Source of the DNA: Lachnospiraceae bacterium UBA7086
GTDB lineage: Bacteria; Bacillota; Clostridia; Lachnospirales; Lachnospiraceae
Direction of reading: 5' to 3'
DNA: 64,000 bases
Assembly: GCA_002492525.1 (NCBI GenBank)
Contig: DKZA01000041.1
Location: 1 to 64,000 of the forward strand
Part shown: in pieces, positions 40,761 through 49,883 of the stretch
Numbering within the stretch: position 1 is the first letter of the stretch
Layout: every line of letters starts with the position of its first letter
Notes under the pieces: model-generated
What the model saw: only the letters and a program-made list of their open reading frames with translations
Database searches by the model: none
Told to the model about the DNA's origin: nothing
Made by a program: the position numbers and the translations under genes

Positions 40761-42821
40761 ATGAAGGGGAAGCAGAAAAAAAGACAGATTTCGCTGGGTC
40801 AGAAGATTATTGCCAGTATGTTGGCAATGCAGATTGTTGTTATGACGATTCTCTCAGTTTTGGTGGTCTATATTATTACCACAGATACCAGAAACAGTAC
40901 GATTAACAGTATGAAGACGATCGTGCAGGAACGAAGCCAGATCATTCAAAATTATGTGCAGGAAGCGGAGGGGACGCTTACTGCTTACAGCCGTGCCGGG
41001 GAGATTCTGGATATTATGCAGAATCCGGAAGATCCGGAGGTTGTAGCCGCCGCGCAGGCTTATACCGAGAAATTTTCGAGTGATGTTGCGAATCTGGAAG
41101 GCTTGTATGCCAGTGAGTGGAATACACATGTATTGGCGCACACCAATCCTCAGGTTGTAGGTATTACCACAAGAGAAGGGGACCCGCTGAAGGCATTGCA
41201 GGATTCTTTGCTTGCCACAGATGGGGTATATAATACGGGAATCATTATCTCTCCGGCCAGCGGACAGCAGATAGTTTCCATGTATATGGCGGTTTATGAT
41301 GAACAGGGGAATCCGGCAGGTCTTGTAGGCGGCGGTATTTTCAGTACGGGGCTGATTCAGATTCTTGATAATCTGACCATGGATGGCATGGAAAATGCCA
41401 CCTATTGTATGGTAAATGTCAATAATGGACAGTATATTTTCAATGCAGATGAGGAGAAGGTTGCCGCACCGGTAGAAGAAACTTATATTGTTGAACTCTG
41501 TGAGCAGTTAAAAGGGGCGGGGGAAGATACCAGCGGATATAAAGAATATACACAGAACGGTGAGGATTATATTTCTACATATTACTATATGTCAGATCAT
41601 GGCTGGCTGTTTATGGTTTCGGATAATCAAAGCGAAATTTTTGCATCTGCCGATAAGATGACAGTTACCCTGATTATCTTCTGTGTTGCCGCATTGCTTG
41701 TGTTGATTATTATTTCCCTTCTTATTGTGGGACAGATGCTGAAACCTATGAAGTCTATCGAGGGAGGTCTTGTTTCCTTACAGCATTTTGATATTTCAGA
41801 TAATCAGGAGATTAAGAAATACTGTACCAGACGGGATGAACTGGGAAATATTGCGACCGCGACAGAAGTACTGATACATTCTTTGCAGGAGATTATGGGC
41901 ACATTAAAGGAATGTTGTAATACTTTGGAAGATAAAGCTGATCACCTGCATAAATCATCTTTTGAACTGGTAGAGGATGTTACGGATAATGTGGCTACGA
42001 CGCAGCAGCTTTCTTCCGCATTAGAGAGTACCAATGACGTGGTATCGAGTGTTAATACAGAAATCAGGAGTATTAATGAAGTCGTCAATAATATTCTGGA
42101 GAGTATTTCTGATTCCATTCACACAAGTAATTCTGTGATTGGGAGCGCACAGGATATGCAGGTGAAAGCAGACTATGCATATAGAAACGGACAGGATACC
42201 CTGGTTCAGACAAAGAGTTCTGTGCAGGAAGCAATCAGCAGCCTTAGCAGTCTTACAAAGATTAATGAACTGGCGTCCGAGATTCTTAACATTGCAGGGC
42301 AGACGAATCTGCTGTCCTTGAACGCTTCTATCGAGGCGGCAAGAGCAGGAGAGGCGGGCCGCGGGTTTGCAGTAGTTGCCGGAGAAATCGGCACTTTGGC
42401 AGATACGTCCCGGAATACGGCGTCCAGTATTCAGGCTATTTGCAGTGAGACAAATGACAGTATCAAGGTTGTAAATAACTGCTTTGACTCGATCATTTCC
42501 TTTATTGAGAAGGAAGTGGTAGACCAGTTCAAAGATTTTGCGGAGAAGTCCACTGGTTATAGTGTCTCTGTGAATGAGATCAAAGAACAGCTTGACAGAG
42601 TTGACCAGGCTGTGAAACAGTTGGAGACCTCTGTTACACAGATATCCGATAGTGTTACGGATGTTAATAATATTACCAATGAGAACCGCAGTGCTATCGG
42701 TGTGATTGTTGAAAAGAATGAAAGTACCGCATTGATTGCGGAGCAGATTCAGAAACAGTCTGAACAGAATAAAGAACTGGCACAGGAATTAGACGATTTG
42801 ATTGGAAAGTTTAACTATTAA
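40761..42821 (+). CDS. Methyl-accepting chemotaxis protein with extracellular Cache domain
   Basis: The 686-residue receptor has helix 1 at about 18-40, an extracellular dCache-type sensor (about 41-295; ERSQIIQNYVQEAEG ... GIIISPASGQQIVSMYMAVYDEQGNPAGLVGGGI), helix 2 (about 299-322, MTVTLIIFCVAALLVLIIISLLIVG), a HAMP-like linker and the cytoplasmic signalling hairpin with the invariant tip ILNIAGQTNLLSLNASIEAARAGEAGRGFAVVAGEI. It senses a small ligand, often an amino or organic acid, and controls CheA. It has GGAGGG nine bases ahead of the ATG and is transcribed alone. It implies that the organism is motile. Confidence 0.95.
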   Translation: MKGKQKKRQISLGQKIIASMLAMQIVVMTILSVLVVYIITTDTRNSTINSMKTIVQERSQIIQNYVQEAEGTLTAYSRAGEILDIMQNPEDPEVVAAAQAYTEKFSSDVANLEGLYASEWNTHVLAHTNPQVVGITTREGDPLKALQDSLLATDGVYNTGIIISPASGQQIVSMYMAVYDEQGNPAGLVGGGIFSTGLIQILDNLTMDGMENATYCMVNVNNGQYIFNADEEKVAAPVEETYIVELCEQLKGAGEDTSGYKEYTQNGEDYISTYYYMSDHGWLFMVSDNQSEIFASADKMTVTLIIFCVAALLVLIIISLLIVGQMLKPMKSIEGGLVSLQHFDISDNQEIKKYCTRRDELGNIATATEVLIHSLQEIMGTLKECCNTLEDKADHLHKSSFELVEDVTDNVATTQQLSSALESTNDVVSSVNTEIRSINEVVNNILESISDSIHTSNSVIGSAQDMQVKADYAYRNGQDTLVQTKSSVQEAISSLSSLTKINELASEILNIAGQTNLLSLNASIEAARAGEAGRGFAVVAGEIGTLADTSRNTASSIQAICSETNDSIKVVNNCFDSIISFIEKEVVDQFKDFAEKSTGYSVSVNEIKEQLDRVDQAVKQLETSVTQISDSVTDVNNITNENRSAIGVIVEKNESTALIAEQIQKQSEQNKELAQELDDLIGKFNY

Positions 42822-42885
42822 TTTGGGTGTTTTGCTTTATGAATATGCCTACCTTTAATCTTTTTCATAATTATTCTTCTTAAAT

Positions 42886-42935
42886 AAGAAGGAAGCGAGA
42901 TTTTCATATAAGATCTCACTTCCTTCTTTATTTTT
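42886..42935. terminator. Strong bidirectional terminator
   Basis: A long stem (AAGAAGGAAGCGAGAT from 42886, paired with the ATCTC and CTTCCTTCTT parts at 42912-42928) is followed by TATTTTT. It lies between the converging chemoreceptor and GH3 genes. Confidence 0.85.
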
Positions 42936-42946
42936 GCATTACTCTT

Positions 42947-45352
42947 CTAATCAATCTTTAAAATTAATTCCAATACTCTCTTTGCGCATCTCACCAGATC
43001 ATCTCTGCTGATTGCACCCTTTTCCATAGCTTCTTCCACACGCTCGGGGAAACCGCAGGCCATCTTTACATCGTTACCGGCTTTGATCTCTTTATAATGT
43101 TCGCCTCTGTTCCACCAGTCCGAAGTAACCATTCCCTGAAAGCCCCATTCACCGCGCAGGATATCTTCCAGAAGTTCATGATTTTCGGAGGCCCTGTGTC
43201 CGTTTATGATATTATAGGCAGACATGATCGTCCACGGGTCGGCTTCTTTTACGATGATTTCAAATCCTTTCAGATAAATTTCTCTAAGAGCACGCTCTGA
43301 AACTCTGGAATCACTTTGTTTTCTGTTGGTTTCTTTATTATTGCATGCAAAATGCTTTACGGATGCTGCAATGTGCTGGGATTGAATTCCTTTTACCATG
43401 GCAGCTCCCATCTTGCCTGTCAAATACGGATCTTCGGAATAATACTCAAAATTACGTCCGCAGTATGGATTTCTATGTATATTTACTGCAGGAGTCAGCC
43501 ATACGGCAATATTATTTTCCTTTACTTCTTCTGCTCCGGCTTTCCCTACCTGTTCTACCAGTTCCAGATTCCATGTGGAAGCAAGCAGTGTGGCACAGGG
43601 CCATGCCGTCGTGCACAGGCAGATTCTGAGACCGGCCGGTCCGTCAGCAGTCATAATATTGGGAACGCCATATTCCGGGAGATTGCCATAACCAAAAGTA
43701 TTGGCAACGGAAGTGTTTGGCTGACCTCCAAGCAGATGGATCAGATCCGCATCACTTAACTGTGCAATAAACTCATCCATTGTCATTTTACCTTCCGCTA
43801 CTTCTATAAAAGGTCTCGCCCCTTCTGCAAAAGGTTTCAGCAGCAGATAGCGCTCCCTGCCTCTGACTGATGGAGTCAACGCTTCTTCCGTACCGGGTTC
43901 CATCTTTACAAGCACACATTCATCAGGATCGTTTGCCTGTGATAAAGGCAGTTCTTCATAGCTGCCATCCGCGAGCATACGTTTCTTCAGGCTGGTAGGC
44001 GCCGCTTTTTTGCTCAACTGTTCAACCACTTCATTCTCTGTAAGAGTCAGGGTAAAATCCAGTTTCTCCGTATCCCTTATCGAATTGCCCACGTAGAATT
44101 CATAGGTTCCCTTTTCCAACACATAAGCAGACGCGGTAACCTTTCCTAAGTCATCATAAGAGGCCATATCATTTTTCTTAAATTCCAGTGTTACGGTCTG
44201 ACTCTCGCCGGGCATAAGGCTTCTTGTTTTGGCGAAAGCGGCCAGTTCTCTACAGGGCTTCTTTAACAATCCCTGGGGCGCACTGTAATAGGCCTGTACG
44301 ACTTCCTTTCCTTCCCGCTTTCCGGTGTTTGTCACCTGTACGGTAATCTGAATGGTGCCGTCCTGCATCAGCGTTTTCCCGGGAATTATCTCAAATTGTG
44401 TATAAGACAGACCATAACCAAAGGGATAGCATACTTTGCTGTCTGCCCCCGGAATTGTTTCAAAATAGCGGTATCCCACATAAATATCTTCTGTATAATC
44501 CACATAGTGTACGGATTCGTGGAAATTCTCTGTAGACGGATAATCCTCCAGTCGTCCCGCAAAAGTATCCGGAAGCTTACCGGAAGGAGAGGTTTTTCCG
44601 CAGAGGATCTCTGCCGTGGCAAGTCCGCCTTCCATACCGCCCTGCCATGTCACAAGTGCGGCCTCAAAAGCGTCATCGTCCTTGAACCATGTGGTATCCA
44701 CGATGCCTCCGATATTTAATACCACTACAATTTTCGCAAAATTTTCTTTTACCTTTTTGATCATTTCTTTTTCTCTTTTGGTCAGGTAAAAGTCTCCGTC
44801 TTCAAAAATCTCCCCTGCGATTTGGGGCATACTGGTCTCTGTTTCCCATGGATTGTATTCCCCTTTGTATTCCACGCTGGAACGATCCCAGCCTTCTCCT
44901 GAAAAACGGCTGATCGCAATAATCGCCGTATCCGCAAATGCCCTTGCTCCTTCTACCAGTTCATCCGGAAGGGACGGTTCTACCGTCATGCCGGGTGCTG
45001 CACCTTTCTCATACTGTTCCTTCACATCATTTCGGTAAAAATCAGAAAGGGGTTCATATAAAGTTACCGCATCTTTCTGAAGTTTTAATCCGTCATAAAG
45101 ATTGTGTACATAAGAAACGGTCACATCACCGCTTCCGCCGCCGCCTTTTACATAATCAAAGGTGCCTTTGCCAAAAAGGGCGATTCTGCTTCCGGCAGGG
45201 AGCGGTAAAAGATTTTTATCGTTTTTTAACAATACGATACCTTCTTTTGCGGCTTCCTTTGAAAGCGTGATATGCTCCTTTGATGCAGTTACATGCTGTC
45301 CCTCTTTAAGAGGCAGGTTCGGCTGATACATTGCCCTGGTCCATTTCTTCAT
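42947..45352 (-). CDS. Circularly permuted glycoside hydrolase family 3 (beta-glucosidase type)
   Basis: This protein of about 801 residues has its GH3 domains in inverted order. First comes the alpha/beta sandwich (KEGIVLLKNDKNLLPL, residues ~38-53, normally C-terminal), then a fibronectin III-like domain (about 330-440), then the TIM barrel (about 520-800). The barrel holds TADGPAGLR, ASVKHFACNNKETNR and the nucleophile in MVTSDWW (D745). This layout is known in ruminal Ruminococcus and Butyrivibrio beta-glucosidases. There is no signal peptide, so it acts in the cytosol on beta-glucosides. An ATG at 45421 is possible; AGAGGG precedes the ATG at 45352. A divergent AraC gene probably controls it. 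Confidence 0.93.
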   Translation of the reverse strand: MKKWTRAMYQPNLPLKEGQHVTASKEHITLSKEAAKEGIVLLKNDKNLLPLPAGSRIALFGKGTFDYVKGGGGSGDVTVSYVHNLYDGLKLQKDAVTLYEPLSDFYRNDVKEQYEKGAAPGMTVEPSLPDELVEGARAFADTAIIAISRFSGEGWDRSSVEYKGEYNPWETETSMPQIAGEIFEDGDFYLTKREKEMIKKVKENFAKIVVVLNIGGIVDTTWFKDDDAFEAALVTWQGGMEGGLATAEILCGKTSPSGKLPDTFAGRLEDYPSTENFHESVHYVDYTEDIYVGYRYFETIPGADSKVCYPFGYGLSYTQFEIIPGKTLMQDGTIQITVQVTNTGKREGKEVVQAYYSAPQGLLKKPCRELAAFAKTRSLMPGESQTVTLEFKKNDMASYDDLGKVTASAYVLEKGTYEFYVGNSIRDTEKLDFTLTLTENEVVEQLSKKAAPTSLKKRMLADGSYEELPLSQANDPDECVLVKMEPGTEEALTPSVRGRERYLLLKPFAEGARPFIEVAEGKMTMDEFIAQLSDADLIHLLGGQPNTSVANTFGYGNLPEYGVPNIMTADGPAGLRICLCTTAWPCATLLASTWNLELVEQVGKAGAEEVKENNIAVWLTPAVNIHRNPYCGRNFEYYSEDPYLTGKMGAAMVKGIQSQHIAASVKHFACNNKETNRKQSDSRVSERALREIYLKGFEIIVKEADPWTIMSAYNIINGHRASENHELLEDILRGEWGFQGMVTSDWWNRGEHYKEIKAGNDVKMACGFPERVEEAMEKGAISRDDLVRCAKRVLELILKID

Positions 45353-45610
45353 TTTTCCCTCTTTTCCGGCAGATTCTGCCTGTTTTGTTACAATCCGTTC
45401 CCTGTCCAGTAAATATTTCATGCCTATTCGCTCAAAATATATACTTCTGACTTATAACATTATTATAAATAGCATCATTCAGCTAATCTATATTAAAAAT
45501 TGTTTAAAAGATAGGTCAATCTTGATATTATTTATAGTCTTAAATATAATAAGAATAGAATATTTAATGAGAATTTTGACTTCTACAATTATTTTTAGGA
45601 GAGAGGTTTT

Positions 45611-46447
45611 ATGAATTGCGAACATGAAACAATCAATGACGATAATCTGACACAGGTATATTTTTCCGCGGTTAATGATTTCAACCTTCTTGTGCCGGCA
45701 CACTGGCACCGGCATTTGGAAGTACTTTTTATAATAAAAGGCAAAATGACTGCTTATATCAACGAAACCTGTTATGAACTTTGCGCCTCGGATATTCTGA
45801 TTATCAATCCTCAGGATATTCATTACACGCATGCACTTGGAGACTGCCATTATTATCTGCTTCAGATTCCTTCCGCACATCTGGAGCGCATCAGCATGGA
45901 TTGGAAATTACTTCACTTTTCCGAATATCTGCCTCATCAGACTTCTTTGGACTCGCTGAATTGCCAGTTGAGTGAAATTTTTCAGAAGTTTATTGAGCTG
46001 GATCTGAAAAGAGAAAAGGGCTGGCAGTTGATATTTCTCTCCCAACTCTATCAGTTCCTCTATCTTCTGTATACAAAAAGCTCTACTTTCTTAAGTATAC
46101 AAAATAGAAACCGTACAGAAAGGGATTTCTTACGTATTGAACAAAGTATGCAATATGTCCGCAAGCATTATCGGGAACAGCTTTCCCTAAACGAAGTTGC
46201 GGCGCAGCTTTCCATCACGCCCGAACATTTCTGCCGGCTTTTTAAAAAATATACAGGACAGACTTTTTTCACTTATGTATCTCAGGTACGTCTTCTTCGT
46301 TTTCATCAGGAGTTGATACAGACGGATGAAAGCATTACCTTTTTATTGGAAAAAAACGGAATCACCAATTACAAGCAATTCATGCGGATATTTAAAGAAG
46401 CCTATGGGACGACGCCTCACAGGCTTAGAATGAAGCAGAAAAATTGA
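45611..46447 (+). CDS. AraC family transcriptional regulator
   Basis: This 278-residue protein has an N-terminal cupin (LVPAHWHRHLEVLFIIKGKMTAYINETCYELCASDILIINPQDIHYT, about 27-78) and a C-terminal double helix-turn-helix (LSLNEVAAQLSITPEHFCRLFKKYTGQTFFTYV and ITFLLEKNGITNYKQFMRIFKEAYGTTPHRLR). It is divergent from the GH3 gene and likely activates it in the presence of a sugar ligand. AGGAGAGAGG lies ahead of the ATG. Confidence 0.94.
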   Translation: MNCEHETINDDNLTQVYFSAVNDFNLLVPAHWHRHLEVLFIIKGKMTAYINETCYELCASDILIINPQDIHYTHALGDCHYYLLQIPSAHLERISMDWKLLHFSEYLPHQTSLDSLNCQLSEIFQKFIELDLKREKGWQLIFLSQLYQFLYLLYTKSSTFLSIQNRNRTERDFLRIEQSMQYVRKHYREQLSLNEVAAQLSITPEHFCRLFKKYTGQTFFTYVSQVRLLRFHQELIQTDESITFLLEKNGITNYKQFMRIFKEAYGTTPHRLRMKQKN

Positions 46448-46591
46448 CGGTAAAATCAGCTCCTGCAACCGGCGGTTGACAAATTTCCAAGTGTACTTAC
46501 TGGTCAGATTATTAAGGTTTTCGTATAATAAATCCCAATAGGTCCAGACCATATGTTGGTTTACAGGCAGGACAGGAAAGGAAGGCATTGT

Positions 46592-47401
46592 ATGACACTG
46601 GGAGAAAAGATTTATATGTTACGGACGGAAAAGGGATTATCACAGGAAAGTTTTGGGGACAGTCTTGGGGTATCAAGACAGTCTGTTTCTAAATGGGAGA
46701 CGGGAGTGTCTGTTCCTGAATTAGATAAGATAGTAGCAATCAGTAATTTATTCGGGGTGACTACGGACTATCTGCTGCGGGAGGATCTGGAGCGGGAAAT
46801 GAGGGCCGGGGAAGAGAAAGAATCGGAACCTGCGTTATCTGACGGAAGACATGCAGTATATTATTCTTCCCGGAGATTACATTATGAATATAAGAGTAAG
46901 AAAATGATAGGGAATCTTCCTCTCGTGCATATACATACGGGAGCCGGACTTTACCGGGCCAAAGGCGTGATTGCCATCGGAAACATTGCCGAAGGTGCTT
47001 TGGCCATTGGATTTGTGGCGGTGGGGGGATTTGCTATCGGCCTTGTCTCTGTGGGGCTGCTTTGTCTTGCCACTCTTGCGGTGGGGATAGTTGCCTTAGG
47101 AAGTTTTTCCTTTGGAATCATTACCTTTGGCGCTGTCTCTGTGGGTATTTTTTCTATGGGAGCATTGACCTTCGGACAGTTTGCTTTTGGGGCCTCCGCG
47201 CATGGCGCACAGGTGGCGGTGGGGGATGTGGCCCGGGGAAATATTGCGTTGGGCTACTCCCAGGCAGTGGGTAATTATACGGAGGTCAGCGGCAGACAGC
47301 CCTTTGATTATGAAAAAGCCTGCCGTCTGATTGATGAGCATGTGTCTCCATCCTGGTCTTTCTTTAAGACCTGGGCGAAACATATGGTTAAATTTTTTTA
47401 A
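46592..47401 (+). CDS. XRE regulator fused to a glycine-pentad repeat domain
   Basis: This 269-residue protein has an XRE helix-turn-helix at about 5-62 (LRTEKGLSQESFGDSLGVSRQSVSKWETGVSVPELDKIVAISNLFGVTTDYLL), a charged linker and then about 16 consecutive five-residue units ending in Gly (ALAIG, FVAVG, LVSVG, SFSFG, AVSVG and so on; coded by about 46961-47258), then a soluble tail. The repeat is too regular for ordinary membrane helices and could form a beta-solenoid or a stack in or on the membrane. A ligand-sensing or membrane-tethering role is a guess. AAAGGAAGG precedes the ATG at 46592. Confidence 0.82.
   Translation: MTLGEKIYMLRTEKGLSQESFGDSLGVSRQSVSKWETGVSVPELDKIVAISNLFGVTTDYLLREDLEREMRAGEEKESEPALSDGRHAVYYSSRRLHYEYKSKKMIGNLPLVHIHTGAGLYRAKGVIAIGNIAEGALAIGFVAVGGFAIGLVSVGLLCLATLAVGIVALGSFSFGIITFGAVSVGIFSMGALTFGQFAFGASAHGAQVAVGDVARGNIALGYSQAVGNYTEVSGRQPFDYEKACRLIDEHVSPSWSFFKTWAKHMVKFF
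46961..47258 (+). repeat. Region coding about 16 glycine-ended pentapeptides
   Basis: The units follow a consensus of any residue, a hydrophobic, Ala/Ser/Thr, a hydrophobic and Gly. One unit (LLCLA) lacks the Gly. The codons differ between units, so the repeat is old and kept by selection on the protein rather than recent slippage. Confidence 0.7.
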
Positions 47402-47464
47402 AATTGAATCCAATCCTGCGCTGTGATATAGTAAAATGTATGAAAGTCAGTCAGGGAGGTAATT

Positions 47465-48424
47465 ATGAAGCTGGTGGTATTGGAGAGAGACAGTGTCGGC
47501 ACAGATGTTGACGTGACCTGTTTCGAGAAATTCGGAGAAGTGGTATATTATGGAAATACCGTGGCAAAGACAGTGGCCGAGCGGGTAAAGGATGCGGAAG
47601 TCATTATTTCCAATAAAGCCCCGTTAAATGAAGAGACTCTGAAAGACGCTGCGAATGTAAAATTGATTTGTCTGTTTGCCACAGGATATGACAATGTAGA
47701 CCTGGCGTATTGTAAGAGCCGCGGGATTAAGGTCGCCAATGTGGTCAACTACTGTTCGCCTGCGGTGGCACAGCATACGCTTCTTCTGGCATTGGCGCTT
47801 ACGGAGAAGATTTTCTTTTATGATGATTATGTAAAATCCGGAACCTACGGCGCGCAGGATAGATTTTCTAATTTTGACAGACCCTTTACGGAACTTTCCG
47901 GAAAGACCTGGGGCATTGTAGGGATGGGAAGTATCGGTCATAAGGTGGCTTCTTTGGCGGAGGCTTTTGGCTGTAAGGTAATCTTTTATTCTGCATCGGG
48001 TAAGAGCACCTGTACGGAGTATGAACGGGTTGAGTTTGACACGCTTTTGCGGGAATCGGATATCTTGTCACTGCACTGTCCGCTCAGCGACAGAACCAGA
48101 GGGCTGATTAACCGGGAAGCTTTTTCTAAAATGAAGAAGACGGCGGTACTTATCAATGTGGCCCGCGGCCCGGTCGTAAATACACAGGATCTCCATGATG
48201 CATTGATAGAAGGGCAGATTGCGGCAGCGGGACTGGATGTGCTGGAGCAGGAACCCATGACGAGAGATAATCCGTTGGGGCAGATTAAAGACAGCACGAA
48301 ACTTATCATTACACCGCATATGTCCTGGGCAAGTATAGAAGCAAGGACACGTCTCGTGGGAGAAGTGGTGAAGAATATTCAGGCTTTCCTGGACGGGAAG
48401 GATAGAAATATTGTAAATTTATAA
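47465..48424 (+). CDS. D-2-hydroxyacid dehydrogenase
   Basis: The 319-residue NAD(P)-dependent enzyme has the nucleotide loop GIVGMGSIGHKVA (about 145-157), LHCPLSDRTRGLIN, the substrate Arg in VARGPVV, the Glu in LEQEPM and the catalytic His in PHMSW. Family members reduce 2-keto acids such as hydroxypyruvate, glyoxylate or 2-ketoisocaproate; the substrate here is not settled. GGGAGG precedes the ATG. It lies 37 bp before the SAH deaminase gene and is probably in the same operon. Confidence 0.93.
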   Translation: MKLVVLERDSVGTDVDVTCFEKFGEVVYYGNTVAKTVAERVKDAEVIISNKAPLNEETLKDAANVKLICLFATGYDNVDLAYCKSRGIKVANVVNYCSPAVAQHTLLLALALTEKIFFYDDYVKSGTYGAQDRFSNFDRPFTELSGKTWGIVGMGSIGHKVASLAEAFGCKVIFYSASGKSTCTEYERVEFDTLLRESDILSLHCPLSDRTRGLINREAFSKMKKTAVLINVARGPVVNTQDLHDALIEGQIAAAGLDVLEQEPMTRDNPLGQIKDSTKLIITPHMSWASIEARTRLVGEVVKNIQAFLDGKDRNIVNL

Positions 48425-48460
48425 TAGCTATTGCAGCGATATAACAGGAGGAGATTTTAT

Positions 48461-49762
48461 ATGGGAATTGCGATTAAAGATGCATTGGTGGTGCTCCCGC
48501 AGGGTGAGGAAGATGTGATCCGGGAGACAAGTCTCTACATTGAGGGAGACCGGATTGCGGCAATCGGTGAGAAACCGGCGGGATTTAGTGAAGACAAGGT
48601 CATTGACGGGAAGGACAAACTGGTGATACCGGGGCTGATCAATTGTCATACTCATTCATACATGTCTTTCATGAGAAATGTAGCGGATGATCTGTCCTTT
48701 ATGGATTGGCTTTTTGGCACCATTGATCCGATTGAACAGCAGATGTCTGACGAAGATACCTATTGGGGTGCGAATCTTGCCATTATTGAGATGATGAAGA
48801 GCGGCACGACCTGTTTTAATGACATGCAGATGAATATTCATCAGACCACCCGTGCGGTGAAGGAATCCGGTATGCGTGCGGTCATCTGCCGAGGACTTGT
48901 GGGGAGCGGTAACGACGAGGCGGGCCAGATGCGTCTGCGCCAGGCTTATGAGGAGCGGGATGCAGCCAAAGACTGCGACAGACTGACCTTTAAATTAGGG
49001 CCTCATGCGCCTTATACCTGTGACGATGCTTTCTTAAAGATTGTGGCGGGGGAAGCCAAGAAGGAGAATATGGGGATTCATATTCATCTGTCTGAGAGCG
49101 AGAGTGAAATCAGCCAGATTCAGGAGAAATATGGCTGTACACCAATCGCGCTGGCAGAGAAATGCAGCATTTTTGATGTGCCTGCCATTGCGGCTCATTG
49201 TGTGCAGGTAACAGAGGAAGATATTGATATTTTAAAGAGAAAGAACGTGAGCGTTGTAACCAATCCGGCCAGCAACATGAAGCTTGGCAACGGCTTTGCA
49301 CCTGTAGCTAAGATGCTTGAGAAAGGCGTTAATGTATGTCTTGGTACGGATGGCGCTGCCAGCAATAACTGTCTGAATATGTTCCATGAACTGAGCCTTT
49401 TGACACTGATTCATAAGGGGACAGGCAGAACACCTCAGTGCGTCAGTGCCAAAGAAGGTTTTCGGATTGCCACGATCAACGGGGCGCGGGCACTCGGATT
49501 AGAGAAGGAGATCGGATCTATTGAAGCCGGAAAGAAAGCGGATCTGGCTATTCTGGATTTGAAGACACCGTCTCTTACACCCAGAAATAATCTGATTGCA
49601 GCTCTTTCCTATTCCGCGAATGGCTCCGAGGTTGATACCGTTATTATCAACGGACAGATTACTATGGAGGGCCGCAGGATTCTCACCATGGATGAGGAAT
49701 TAATCTACCATAAAATTCAGGATATTATTGTGCGTATGGGGCTTGATAAAAAGTCTTATTAA
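48461..49762 (+). CDS. mtaD: 5'-methylthioadenosine/S-adenosylhomocysteine deaminase (amidohydrolase)
   Basis: This 433-residue amidohydrolase has the metal site INCHTHSYMSFMRN (HxH), KLGPHAPYTC, the His ligand in IHIHLSESESE, IAAHCVQV and the Asp in CLGTDGAASNN. MtaD/DadD enzymes deaminate SAH or MTA to the inosyl compounds, while some relatives act on other amino-purines. The open frame runs back to 48431, but AGGAGG lies ahead of the ATG at 48461. Its placement with a nearby adenosylhomocysteinase supports SAH as a substrate. Confidence 0.9.
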   Translation: MGIAIKDALVVLPQGEEDVIRETSLYIEGDRIAAIGEKPAGFSEDKVIDGKDKLVIPGLINCHTHSYMSFMRNVADDLSFMDWLFGTIDPIEQQMSDEDTYWGANLAIIEMMKSGTTCFNDMQMNIHQTTRAVKESGMRAVICRGLVGSGNDEAGQMRLRQAYEERDAAKDCDRLTFKLGPHAPYTCDDAFLKIVAGEAKKENMGIHIHLSESESEISQIQEKYGCTPIALAEKCSIFDVPAIAAHCVQVTEEDIDILKRKNVSVVTNPASNMKLGNGFAPVAKMLEKGVNVCLGTDGAASNNCLNMFHELSLLTLIHKGTGRTPQCVSAKEGFRIATINGARALGLEKEIGSIEAGKKADLAILDLKTPSLTPRNNLIAALSYSANGSEVDTVIINGQITMEGRRILTMDEELIYHKIQDIIVRMGLDKKSY

Positions 49763-49824
49763 TCAGGTAGGACTTATGTATTATAATTCTGTCCGATTTT
49801 ATGATAGCGTTATGCGCCAGAATT

Positions 49825-49833
49825 TGCTATAAT
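49825..49833 (+). promoter_or_regulatory. Extended -10 promoter ahead of the EAL-HDOD gene
   Basis: TG one base ahead of a perfect TATAAT (49828-49833) makes an extended -10. The -35 region is poor, which suits this type. It lies 51 bp before the ATG at 49884. Confidence 0.55.
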
Positions 49834-49883
49834 AAACGCAGGATGCTTTATACAAATTTACATGTATTAGGGGGGAATGTAAT

